Shown: piece by piece, positions 43,290 to 51,538 of the stretch
How the letters are laid out: each line of letters begins with the position of its first letter
How positions within the stretch are numbered: position 1 is the stretch's first letter
Origin: Shewanella sp. VB17
GTDB taxonomy: Bacteria; Pseudomonadota; Gammaproteobacteria; Enterobacterales; Shewanellaceae
DNA: 64,000 bases
Direction: 5' to 3'
Assembly (NCBI RefSeq): GCF_013248905.1
Contig: NZ_JABRVS010000001.1
Span: 1,674,001 to 1,738,000, forward strand
Position numbers and translations under genes: made by a program
Notes under the pieces: model-generated
Databases searched by the model: none
The model's input: the letters and a program-made list of their open reading frames with translations, nothing else
Told to the model about the DNA's origin: nothing

Positions 43290-43385
43290 AACACTCCTTC
43301 CTTTCATGAGTTGATAGTTACAAAACATAGAGCGTTCGCTAGAATATAGATATGTTATTGATTAACAATGGCTGGCTATGATTTT
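43290..43385 (+). repeat. 96-bp dispersed repeat, copy 1 (copy 2 at 45681-45776)
   Basis: Both copies start AACACTCCTTCCTTTCATGAG and end TTAACAATGGCTGGCTATGATTTT with a less similar centre. The 3' 25 bases alone occur also at 45651-45677, 46802-46827 and 7291-7316. The family is confined to the two accessory regions. It is not explained by any gene. Confidence 0.85.
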
Positions 43386-43513
43386 ATTTTTTAAGATAGG
43401 AGCATTTGGCTATTTTTTATTTTCTTAAATAAGATTAACCCTTGGTTTTTCAAGGGTTATCGTTTAATTTAGGACACATAAACCTTACTCTGTCTTTTAA
43501 TTATGGTGATGTT

Positions 43514-44413
43514 ATGAAACGTGTTCTTTCCATTCAATCTCATGTAGTGTTTGGTTGTGCAGGCAACAGTGCAGCGGTCTTTCCAATGCGAAGAATGGGA
43601 ATAGAAGTGTGGCCAATTAACACGGTGCAGTTTTCAAATCACACGCAATATCAACAAGGTTGGAAAGGCATCGCCATGCCTGCGGGCCATATTTCAGAAT
43701 TGCTTGATGGCCTGTCAGCCATTGAAGCCACAAAAATGTGTGATGCGATCTTAAGTGGTTACTTAGGATCCGCCGCGCAAGGCCAAGAAATTATGACGGC
43801 GGTTAAAAAAATAAAACAAGATAACCCCAATGCGATTTACTTTTGCGATCCTGTGATGGGACACCCTGAAAAAGGCTGTATAGTCGCACCCGAAGTGGAA
43901 GTGTTTTTTAAAGAATCGGCATTAGCATCAGCAGACATCATAGCGCCAAATTTACTTGAGCTAGAAAGTTTATCGGGCATGACCATTAACACGTTAGAGC
44001 AAGTTATTGCAGCGAATGAGCAACTGCTTGAAAAAGGCGTAAAGATGGTATTGGTGAAACATTTAAGCCGTGCAGGCATTCAAAAAGGCTGTTTTGAAAT
44101 GCTATTAACCACCAAAGAAGGCAGTTATCACATTTCACGTCCTTTATATGACTTTGATGAAAAGCGTCAGCCAGTCGGAGCCGGTGATTTAATCAGCGCT
44201 GTGATGTTGGCCAATTTAATGGCGGGATATTCAGCTGTCGATGCATTTGAGCGAACGAACGCTGCCGTTGATTCTGTGATGAAAGAAACCTTTAAGCAAG
44301 GGGCGTATGAGTTACAGCTTATTGAGTCACAAGCACAATTCAACGCGCCAAATATTAGGGTAAACGCAACAAAAGTGGCTTACCCCGTTATGTTTCACAA
44401 CGCAATAACCTAA
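43514..44413 (+). CDS. pdxY: Pyridoxal kinase PdxY (intact copy)
   Basis: ATG 43514 (MKRVLSIQSHVV) is the family's usual start. The 299-residue protein belongs to the PfkB-like ribokinase group: N-terminal FGCAGNSAAVFPMRRMG, YFCDPVMGHPEKG, DIIAPNLLELESLSG and the anion-hole motif PVGAGDLISAVML with catalytic Asp. It phosphorylates pyridoxal to PLP in the salvage pathway. The first third is duplicated at 39398. Its own upstream region now consists of repeat debris, so its promoter may come from the duplicated 120-bp leader (43392-43513). Confidence 0.93.
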   Translation: MKRVLSIQSHVVFGCAGNSAAVFPMRRMGIEVWPINTVQFSNHTQYQQGWKGIAMPAGHISELLDGLSAIEATKMCDAILSGYLGSAAQGQEIMTAVKKIKQDNPNAIYFCDPVMGHPEKGCIVAPEVEVFFKESALASADIIAPNLLELESLSGMTINTLEQVIAANEQLLEKGVKMVLVKHLSRAGIQKGCFEMLLTTKEGSYHISRPLYDFDEKRQPVGAGDLISAVMLANLMAGYSAVDAFERTNAAVDSVMKETFKQGAYELQLIESQAQFNAPNIRVNATKVAYPVMFHNAIT

Positions 44414-44512
44414 CAATCATCAAGCCATCCATCATAAAACATGGGCTAATATGATGATGGTCAGTGATTGATAACACCTCTATTTAGGTGGCCAAATTAA
44501 CTATACCTATTT

Positions 44513-44625
44513 ACCTCGGCTCTGGCATCCTGCTTCGCTCTACCTCCTAAATCCATTTAGTCGTGTGCGGAGCCGCGTGCAGTGTGGTGTGGGGGCTGGA
44601 GGTTAGATACCTCCGATTACTCGAT
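44513..44625 (+). mobile_element. Group II intron fragment (3' end, domains V-VI)
   Basis: CTCGGCTCTGGCATCC... through GGAGCCGCGTGCAG, GGGGGCTGGAGG and CTCGAT matches the last 113 bases of the intron at 13462-14006. It ends at the intron boundary, next to TAGCAATAT, which complements the GTTAGCA at the start of the minus-strand cassette gene on its right. The 5' part is absent. Confidence 0.75.
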
Positions 44626-44662
44626 TAGCAATATTACACTCTAACTTAGCCACTAGTTAGTT

Positions 44663-44974
44663 CTATTGACGATTGAACTCTTCATATCGCTTTTCTATAT
44701 GTAAATATTGATCTTCCCAATTATTTTCAACAGCAATATTTTTTAACACCGAAGGTGGCTTAAATAAGTTAATAACTTCAGTTAAGTCTATAACTGAAGA
44801 GCACTCTAGATCAGATTTGATTTTCTCAACTTTTTCAATAATGGATGTGCAATCAGATTTTTTAGAAATCTCAAGGTTACATAGGATTATTGTTAAGAAT
44901 CCAATTTTCAACTCGTTCATTTTAACTTCTAAATCAGAAGCTTTTTTATTTCTACTAAATAACCAATTCCACAT
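44663..44974 (-). CDS. Small hypothetical protein in a cassette-like unit
   Basis: ATG 44974 (MWNWLFSRNKK) follows GTAAGGA and gives 103 residues; the longer frame from 45001 would begin inside the attC-like core. The protein has a tryptophan-rich amphipathic head and two helical segments (SDLEVKMNELKIGFLTIILC, IIEKVEKIKSDLE). No family was recognised. GTTAGCA just before the ribosome site and TTGCTAA after the stop (minus-strand sense) are complementary, as for an integron cassette. Confidence 0.5.
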   Translation of the reverse strand: MWNWLFSRNKKASDLEVKMNELKIGFLTIILCNLEISKKSDCTSIIEKVEKIKSDLECSSVIDLTEVINLFKPPSVLKNIAVENNWEDQYLHIEKRYEEFNRQ

Positions 44975-44987
44975 AAATATCCTTACA

Positions 44988-45082
44988 CTGCTAACGCCCA
45001 ATTAACAGGCAAAAAATATGTTGGCTAAAATAAGCGACGAAGGAGTATAAGCCAACTGTTTTTTGTCCTTGTTTAATTTCTT
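44988..45082 (-). other. attC-like imperfect palindrome 3
   Basis: GCTAACGCCCAATTAACAGG and ATATGTTGGCT pair with AGCCAACTG and GTCCTTGTTTAATT around the shared core AAAATAAGCGACGAAG. On the minus strand it ends GGGCGTTAGC, close to the 3' end of integron attC sites. A group II intron fragment begins at its outer arm (45083), in the orientation opposite to the cassette genes. Confidence 0.55.
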
Positions 45083-45362
45083 GTGTACGCCCAGCATGAG
45101 CATGAACTCATGGGGTGACTTTCTATTATACATAAGCTCTGTAGGAAGGTCACCGTTCAATAACATACAGTTATTAAACGTTATTAACTATTAGCGAATG
45201 GCAAGGGCTTATCCGTGAAGAATTTGTCTAAAGGAGTGATATGTTGCTCCTGCAATATTTGAATTTCCACCATCCTTGGTGGTCGAGCCGCTAGCCCTAT
45301 TAAGGATTAAAGAGAGCGTGTTAATGAACAAGAATATCATATGAGGCGTAGGCTAGAGGGAG
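45083..45362 (+). mobile_element. Group II intron fragment (5' half)
   Basis: Starts at GTGTACGCCCAGCATGAGC, the intron 5' end, and matches the first 280 bases of the minus-strand intron at 14006-13462, including 'atacataagctctgtaggaagg' and 'ccaccatccttggtggtc'. It breaks off at 45362, where the AAATCCATAGACAGCC repeat begins. Confidence 0.78.
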
Positions 45363-45976
45363 ACAAAATCCATAGACAGCCATTGTTAATTGAGTTAAAA
45401 CCCAGCTAAATTTATTAACTTTTTCCAAATCCATTTAAGAACACCTAACCCAAAGAACATAACAGCTTATTAATTAGCTACAGCAATAACATTGTTATCT
45501 GTGCGTCTCGATAACATTCCACTTCCTAGCATAACTCATTGTTTTAGATGATGACACTAACAAAGCTCGGACATTATCTACACATCATCACGTCGATAGA
45601 TAGATATTTGATTGTTACCAACAAAAAGTACATAGACCGCAAAAGTACATTGATTAACAATGGCTGGCTATGATTTTCGCAACACTCCTTCCTTTCATGA
45701 GTTGATATTTGCAGAACGTTGAAGGCTCGCGGGGATGTCGGTATGTTATTGATTAACAATGGCTGGCTATGATTTTCTTATATTTGATACAGCATAAACT
45801 ATTAATACAATGCAGCTGGTTAGTAAAGTAAACGCAGCAAAATCAACACCAAAAAACATGAACTTTCAAACATAATTTTTTATCAGCAGCTTTCAATGCA
45901 TGCACTACATATTACTAAAAAAAAGCTTAAACTTCAGTACGCTTTTTCGCTGGTATTTTGCTACGTTTTTTAGATA
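45363..45976. other. Repeat-rich gene-free 614 bp
   Basis: It contains an AAATCCATAGACAGCC block (45366), one partial and one full copy of the dispersed repeat (45651-45677 and 45681-45776) and AT-rich filler. No reading frame is supported. It is the right-hand counterpart of the debris at 42144-43391. Confidence 0.5.
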
Positions 45977-46432
45977 TTATTTTTTCGTTGCAGAAAATGT
46001 TTTACTAATAATCCGCCAACCCTGCTCCCTTTTATACATAACAAGGTAATCTATATAGTTATTTTTTGGGGTATCAAAATCCATTTTTACCATTGCCATG
46101 GTATCACCTACAATGTCAACAGAAAGGATTTTCGCAGTCCATGTATCATTAGGCTTTTTAAAAAATGTGGCAAATTCCTTAAATGTATAAATTTTGATAG
46201 TTTCTTTGCCTGTTTCTTCATCTAAACTTACTATTTTAGCGTGACCAAAATCCATATCCAAAGCTTTGGCAATTAATTCTTGGTTTGCATTCGCAAGCCC
46301 ATTAAAATAATTATAAGCTGTTTCAACAACGGCCTGATGTTCTTTATTAATTACAGATTCTGCCTGCGCCACAGCTGACAGATAAGCTATTATAAGTATA
46401 AACTTTACCAAGATATTTCTAAATATTTTCAT
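45977..46432 (-). CDS. Secreted NTF2-like (lumazine-binding/SnoaL-type) protein
   Basis: ATG 46432 (MKIFRNILVKF) has AGGA seven bases upstream and yields a signal peptide ending AVAQA. The 151-residue protein shows the NTF2-like pattern: HQAVVETAYNYFNGLANAN, an inserted strand pair (KTIKIYTFKEFATFFKK) and a C-terminal sheet (TMAMVKMDFDT...DYLVMYKREQGWRIISKTFSA). Such proteins are small ligand-binding cups or subunits of unknown role. It is AT-rich and stands alone. Confidence 0.7.
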   Translation of the reverse strand: MKIFRNILVKFILIIAYLSAVAQAESVINKEHQAVVETAYNYFNGLANANQELIAKALDMDFGHAKIVSLDEETGKETIKIYTFKEFATFFKKPNDTWTAKILSVDIVGDTMAMVKMDFDTPKNNYIDYLVMYKREQGWRIISKTFSATKK

Positions 46433-46961
46433 TAACATTCCTAATTTTAAATTTTTATTAATTCCTAATAAATCTACCACGGCCTTACAAAGGAAAGGAG
46501 CAATATATGACTTTAATGTGTAACTTGAAGTGTCTATTAGAGAGTTCCTTTCAACTGGAATCAGACAAAACTATGCAAGTTTCCATAGACACAATGCCTC
46601 CGAATGTGGGTTGATTTAACAAACCAGAGGCTAGTATAACTAAACATAAAATACTTTTCGTTTGCTTAGACACTCATAAATTATTTGCTGAAATCACTTA
46701 CATCGAAGGTGAGCGTTGAAGCAAAGCTATCCACTTAGGTTGTATACTCTGTAATAAAGTCGCATTGACTAAATGGGCTCAACAACTTCAGTCTAAATCC
46801 CTGATTAACAATTGCTGGCTATGATGTTGTCTGACTTTCAAGGAAAGGAAGAAATGTCTTATTTTATATGGAAAAAAATAGACCATTTAGTCGTGCGGAG
46901 CCGCATGCAGGGGGGGAGATTAGAGACTTCCGGCTACCCGTATATATTTTATTTACAACAA
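46433..46961. other. Gene-free 529 bp with dispersed-repeat and intron pieces
   Basis: Contains one dispersed-repeat core (46802-46827, CTGATTAACAATTGCTGGCTATGATG-like) and the intron 3' fragment at 46883-46940. The remaining sequence shows no gene, hairpin or terminator that I can support. Confidence 0.45.
46883..46940 (+). mobile_element. Group II intron fragment (domain V-VI remnant)
   Basis: CCATTTAGTCGTGCGGAGCC, GCATGCAGGGGGGGAG and CTTCCGGCTACCCG match the intron 3' end with internal deletions. It is the most degraded member and lies just downstream of the stop of the minus-strand gene at 46962. Confidence 0.65.
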
Positions 46962-47306
46962 CTATCTATCAATACGAAATAGACCGTAAGTATCTTTTGA
47001 ATAAATATTGTATCCATCAATGCACCCGCTGACTCTTACCTTAACAGTTTTAGCTGCAACCAGAGCAGTGGTTGAAAGTGATATTACATTATTTAGATGA
47101 CTGTGATCACCCTCTACTATAATGATATTCTTATAGGTACAGTCGCTACCAGTAATATCTTTGTTTAAAGTTATAAAATAGGCGCCATCACCACGCTGTA
47201 AAACTTCATCAACAATTGCACCCTCAACGGTAAAAACACCAGCAATAACATTTGAAGTGTGTAAGATAGCAGCTATTGTAGCGACTGAAAATTTTTTTTT
47301 AATCAT
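46962..47306 (-). CDS. Small secreted hypothetical protein
   Basis: The 114-residue protein has a signal peptide (MIKKKFSVATIAAILHTSNVIAG-like, cut near residue 22) and a mature beta-rich part with two cysteines (DITGSDCTYKN and VSGCIDGYN) that could form a disulfide. TGAGG lies seven bases before the ATG, inside the tail of the preceding gene. No family was confirmed. The exported, single-domain form suggests a periplasmic binding or inhibitor protein, but no function can be read. Confidence 0.6.
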   Translation of the reverse strand: MIKKKFSVATIAAILHTSNVIAGVFTVEGAIVDEVLQRGDGAYFITLNKDITGSDCTYKNIIIVEGDHSHLNNVISLSTTALVAAKTVKVRVSGCIDGYNIYSKDTYGLFRIDR

Positions 47307-47315
47307 TGTTAAACC

Positions 47316-47975
47316 TCATTTTGATGATATGTAATGTTTATAAGCTTTTGTAAGGATAGCTAAAGCGGGTTGCTCATTATTAGGGAAGATCCGATACGCT
47401 TTATGGTGTTTAATCAAGCTGGATTTTTTATCGCCTTGACTGATTAATAAACCGAATGTCGCCGCTGTTTGTGCCAATAACTGTTCATTGGCGCGTACAT
47501 ACAGGGTGATGGGTTTAACGATATTTTGCTCTTTTATGCGAGTTTGATATTGATCAGCCGAAATGATCAGGCTATGGCGACCATCACTGGCTAATTTAAG
47601 CTTAGTGTCGACGTTGGCGTCGAGAATGATAAGCCAGTCATTTTGTTCAAGATGAGTCAGTAGTGCCTGTAAGGCATCGCCTAAGTGCACACAGGCTTGA
47701 GCTGCACTGTACTGATCATTAATACGATTAAATAGCGAGGGCAGTTGAGCCCCTGCGCCCATGCTTCTGGCATCGCTGATCCACTGAGTTAGATCATTGG
47801 CAATAAGCTTTGCAAAACGGCGCTCTTTTAATGCTTGCACCATCCAGCTGCACAAAAAGTGGCTTTCAGCGGTGGCAGTGTTAATCGCATTACCATTGGC
47901 GGCTCTTTGCTCAAGTGCCGCAAGCCCTGCTTGCACGAGTTGTAAAAGGGCTTGATTATAAGTTTGCTCAGTCAT
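47316..47975 (-). CDS. Conserved hypothetical protein
   Basis: This 219-residue soluble protein has an alpha-helical N-terminal half (YNQALLQLVQAGLAALEQRA, then FLCSWMVQALKERRFAKLI) and a beta-containing C-terminal half (DWLIILDANVDTKLKLASDG, PITLYVRANEQLL). There is no signal peptide or membrane helix. The family was not recognised. It lies nine bases before the small secreted protein gene and 60 bases behind the helicase gene, so the three may be cotranscribed. Confidence 0.55.
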   Translation of the reverse strand: MTEQTYNQALLQLVQAGLAALEQRAANGNAINTATAESHFLCSWMVQALKERRFAKLIANDLTQWISDARSMGAGAQLPSLFNRINDQYSAAQACVHLGDALQALLTHLEQNDWLIILDANVDTKLKLASDGRHSLIISADQYQTRIKEQNIVKPITLYVRANEQLLAQTAATFGLLISQGDKKSSLIKHHKAYRIFPNNEQPALAILTKAYKHYISSK

Positions 47976-48035
47976 GGGCTCTCTATTCAGTGTTGTACTA
48001 CATTCAGTGTTGTACTACGGCGACGACTAACGCAT

Positions 48036-49334
48036 TTACTTTGATTTTTTTATCTTAGCGTTAGATGAGTTTTTCACTTTTACGCGACGACCTTGCATAT
48101 TACGCTCAGCAATGACTTGCTCAGATACGTTGTCTTGACGATGCTGTTTTTTGGCAAAACTGCGGCGTGTTTGCAGTTGTTTTATCAATAATTCACGGCT
48201 ACCGACTTCATATCCTGGGATGGTGATACGGGGCAGTTTTTTACCAATAAGCTTTTCGATATCGGCTAAGGTACGTTCTTCTTCACGGCTAACTAAAGAA
48301 ATAGCGACACCGGACTTACCTGCGCGGCCAGTACGACCGATACGGTGAACATAATCTTCAGCTAAGAAAGGCAGATCATAGTTGACCACATAGGCTAAAT
48401 CTTGGATATCCAAACCACGTGCAGCGACTTCTGTCGCGACTAATACACGTACCTTGCCCTCTTTAAACTCGCGCAGTGCACGGCGACGGTTGCCTTGGGC
48501 TTTTTCACCGTGAACGACCGATGAAGTAATGCCATCTAAGTTTAATTCTTTAACCAGTTTGTCAGCAGCGTCGCGAGTGGCGGTAAACACTAATACCTGC
48601 TGCCAGTTTTTCTTGCCGATCAACTCAGAGACAAGCTCGCGTTTACGACGTTGCTCGACAGGATAAACCACTTGGCTGACGGTATCTGCGGTGGTGTTTT
48701 GCTTATCGACGCTGATGAGTTTAGGTTTGACTAAAATATCATTGGCCAGTTTTTTTACCGATGCAGAGAAGGTGGCTGAAAACAGCATTTTTTGGCTGCT
48801 CTTATTTGCTGCTTGTAATACTTTTTGGATATCGGCAATAAAGCCCATATCGAGCATGCGATCCGCTTCATCTAATACGATAAAGTCAACATTTGAAAGG
48901 GTTAAGTTACAGGCTTGAATATGTTCGAGTAGGCGACCTGGTGTTGCGACGATAATGTCCGCGCCACGTTTAATTTTTTGCGCTTGAGTTTCAAGTTTTA
49001 CCCCGCCATAGAGGGTGATGACTGATATTTGCATATGCTTGCTGTAATCATTGATATTATCAGCAATTTGACTGGCTAGTTCACGGGTTGGTGTCAATAT
49101 CAGCGCCCGCGTGTTAGAACGCTGAGTCTCACTTGGTTTGTCTATCATTCTTTGTAAAATAGGCAAAGCAAATGCGGCTGTTTTACCTGTGCCAGTTTGG
49201 GCACTGGCCAGTACATCTTGGCCGCGACGAATAGCGGGGATCGCTTCTTGCTGAACTGGCGTCATTTTCTGATAACCACATTCAGAGATAGCGCGTAAAA
49301 TCTCGGGAGCAAAACTAAAAGATTCGAATCTCAT
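48036..49334 (-). CDS. DEAD-box ATP-dependent RNA helicase (RhlE-like)
   Basis: All motifs are present: Q motif near MTPVQQEAIP, I ASAQTGTGKT, Ia PTRELASQI, II VLDEADRMLD, III SATF, IV VLVFTATR-like, V ATEVAARGLDIQDL and VI HRIGRTGRAGKSG. The 432-residue length and the short basic tail (rich in K and R) fit the RhlE group, which acts in ribosome assembly and RNA turnover, often at low temperature. The gene is monocistronic or heads the short minus-strand run. No rho-independent terminator was clear. Confidence 0.92.
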   Translation of the reverse strand: MRFESFSFAPEILRAISECGYQKMTPVQQEAIPAIRRGQDVLASAQTGTGKTAAFALPILQRMIDKPSETQRSNTRALILTPTRELASQIADNINDYSKHMQISVITLYGGVKLETQAQKIKRGADIIVATPGRLLEHIQACNLTLSNVDFIVLDEADRMLDMGFIADIQKVLQAANKSSQKMLFSATFSASVKKLANDILVKPKLISVDKQNTTADTVSQVVYPVEQRRKRELVSELIGKKNWQQVLVFTATRDAADKLVKELNLDGITSSVVHGEKAQGNRRRALREFKEGKVRVLVATEVAARGLDIQDLAYVVNYDLPFLAEDYVHRIGRTGRAGKSGVAISLVSREEERTLADIEKLIGKKLPRITIPGYEVGSRELLIKQLQTRRSFAKKQHRQDNVSEQVIAERNMQGRRVKVKNSSNAKIKKSK

Positions 49335-49509
49335 CTTGGGTTTCCTGTATTAAACCAATTCCCGACTGACCATCATTGGCGCCGGTTTCGCGAGTAAAAG
49401 CCATCAAAATGGCGGTGGCGGAGTATAGCAAGTCCACACTCAAAGCTCAATTAAGAGTTACTTTTGGGCTTGCGAGCGATCTTGGCAAAATCGCTGTTTG
49501 ATTGGTGCT

Positions 49510-51297
49510 TTAGATAGCTTTAGTCGCATGTGTTAACCAAGTAAGTTCATCGCCCTGCATGAATGGAGATAAGGTTGTTAAAACAAGTTGGTGATAATCG
49601 TTAAACCAATTTATTTCAGTCTCTGTGAGCAGGCTTTTGTCGATAAGACGAGAGTCCATAGGGATCATGGTGAGGGCGCTAAACTCAAACATCTCTCGCT
49701 CAATCCCTGCTAATGCTTCACAGGGGCGAACGTACACAAGGTTTTCTAGACGGATACCGAATTCATTGGCTCGGTAGTAACCTGGTTCATTGGAGAGCAC
49801 CATTCCGGGAAGCAGCGGGACATCATTACTGTTTTTTCCGATCCGTTGTGGCCCTTCATGGACGTTTAAGCAGTGACCGACACCATGGCCCGTGCCATGA
49901 TCATAATCAAAACCGTGTTGCCAAAGGTATTGGCGCGCAAACCCATCGAGTTGTTGCCCTGTGGTTCCGCGAGGAAAGCGTGCTTGATCTAAGGCAATGT
50001 GTCCTTTTAGGACTAAGGTCACCATCTTTCTTTGTTCATCGCTGACCTGACCGATAGCGATGGTACGAGTAACATCTGTGGTGCCATCGAGGTATTGAGC
50101 CCCAGAGTCTACAAGATAGAGGCTGTTATTGGTCATTAATGCTGGCGTGCCATTGTTGTGGTTGTAATGACACATGGCTGCGTTGGCACCTACCGCAGAG
50201 ATGGTATCGAAACTTGGCTCTAGGTATTGTGAGTCGCTTAAACGAAAGGTTTCTAGCTTATCGGCAAGTTGACCTTCATCAAAGAAGTTGTCGGCTGCGA
50301 CTTCAGTGTCTAGCCAGGCCAGAAAGCGAGTGACGGCAACACCATCACGGATATGACAGGCTTTTATGCCGGCAAGTTCGCTGGGGTTCTTCTGCGCCTT
50401 GATGAGAGAGACGGGATCAGAGCCTGCAATTAAGTTGGCACCAGCTTGTTCTGCGGTCAGTTGTGACCATGCGTTGGCTGAGTGTGGATCTGCCAGTAGT
50501 TTACTGCCCGAAAGCGACTTTAAGGTTGGTTCTAGCTCAGTTTCAGCTTTAAAGCTGACTCCAGTACCGACATGGGTATTAATTCCTGTCGGCAGTTTAT
50601 CTAATTGAGTAAAAACGAGCATATCACCGTTGGCGTGGAGTAGTGCTGAGCCTAAGATAACAGGTAAGCGAGGCACATCGCTGCCACGAATATTGAGCAA
50701 CCAGCAAAATGAATCAAGCGAGGTGATAAGGGCCATATCAGCGCCAGAGTGGTTAACTATGTTACCGATCTCAAGGCGTTTTTGTTGACTGGTTTTTCCG
50801 GCGCTGTGGTGATCAAATAAGATTGCCGGCGCCGCTGAAGCCGCGGGTCTGTTTTGCCAATGGTTGTCGATAGGATTATCTTTAATAGCAATAAGTTGCA
50901 TTGAGGCTTTAGTGAATTCAGTATTTGCTTTTTTTTGCCAACTTAATGGATGTAAGCGTGGATCATAGCCGATACGGGCATCAGCCGATAAAGTATCGAC
51001 TAACCACTGAATTTGTGGAGTATCAGTTAGGCTTAAATATTGAAAAAGTTCACTATCTACCTGTTGTCGGACTTGCAAGGTGTAACGGCCATCGACAAAA
51101 ATTGCTGCGCTATTTTTTAATACGATAACCATTCCTGCTGAGCCTGTGAAATGGCTTATCCATTGCAAGCGTTCATTACGTTCTGGTACATATTCACCTA
51201 AATACTCATCGGCCCGTGGGATAATAAACGCATCGAGGTTATCTTGGGCCATGTCGTGACGCACAGCATCGAGGCGTGAGGCAATGGTAGGTATCAT
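49510..51297 (-). CDS. Xaa-Pro aminopeptidase (aminopeptidase P family, three-domain type)
   Basis: ATG 51297 (MIPTIASRLDAVRHDM) follows GGAGC by five bases; the ATG at 51357 adds 20 residues without family similarity. The 595-residue protein has the two N-terminal creatinase-like domains and a C-terminal pita-bread metallopeptidase with YLVDSGAQYLDGTTDVTRT (two Asp ligands), GHGVGHCLNVHEGP (His) and NEPGYY and GIRLENL (two Glu). It resembles eukaryotic cytosolic XPNPEP1 in length and domain order more than the shorter E. coli PepP. It removes residues before proline from peptides. Confidence 0.93.
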   Translation of the reverse strand: MIPTIASRLDAVRHDMAQDNLDAFIIPRADEYLGEYVPERNERLQWISHFTGSAGMVIVLKNSAAIFVDGRYTLQVRQQVDSELFQYLSLTDTPQIQWLVDTLSADARIGYDPRLHPLSWQKKANTEFTKASMQLIAIKDNPIDNHWQNRPAASAAPAILFDHHSAGKTSQQKRLEIGNIVNHSGADMALITSLDSFCWLLNIRGSDVPRLPVILGSALLHANGDMLVFTQLDKLPTGINTHVGTGVSFKAETELEPTLKSLSGSKLLADPHSANAWSQLTAEQAGANLIAGSDPVSLIKAQKNPSELAGIKACHIRDGVAVTRFLAWLDTEVAADNFFDEGQLADKLETFRLSDSQYLEPSFDTISAVGANAAMCHYNHNNGTPALMTNNSLYLVDSGAQYLDGTTDVTRTIAIGQVSDEQRKMVTLVLKGHIALDQARFPRGTTGQQLDGFARQYLWQHGFDYDHGTGHGVGHCLNVHEGPQRIGKNSNDVPLLPGMVLSNEPGYYRANEFGIRLENLVYVRPCEALAGIEREMFEFSALTMIPMDSRLIDKSLLTETEINWFNDYHQLVLTTLSPFMQGDELTWLTHATKAI

Positions 51298-51538
51298 ATT
51301 AGCTCCAGTGATGGCTGAACGTGTGGATATGGGATGTTGATCAGCAGGGGTTAGCATTGCCTATGATTATCGCAGCTAACATTAGACTAGGGAAGTGACG
51401 CAAGCGTGATTTTTTTCATGTAGATTTAGCGTATATGTCAGCTACTTAAGCTTTTTTCGCGAATAATGGTTGCAATTAGCGACATTTTGCCACTATTTTC
51501 GAATGATTGTTAACACGAAAATAGTGGGCAGAGTAAGG

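Noticed and set aside
49713..50608. Plus-strand frames inside the Xaa-Pro aminopeptidase gene
   Set aside because: The minus-strand gene is complete with all metal ligands; the frames on the other strand are shadows.
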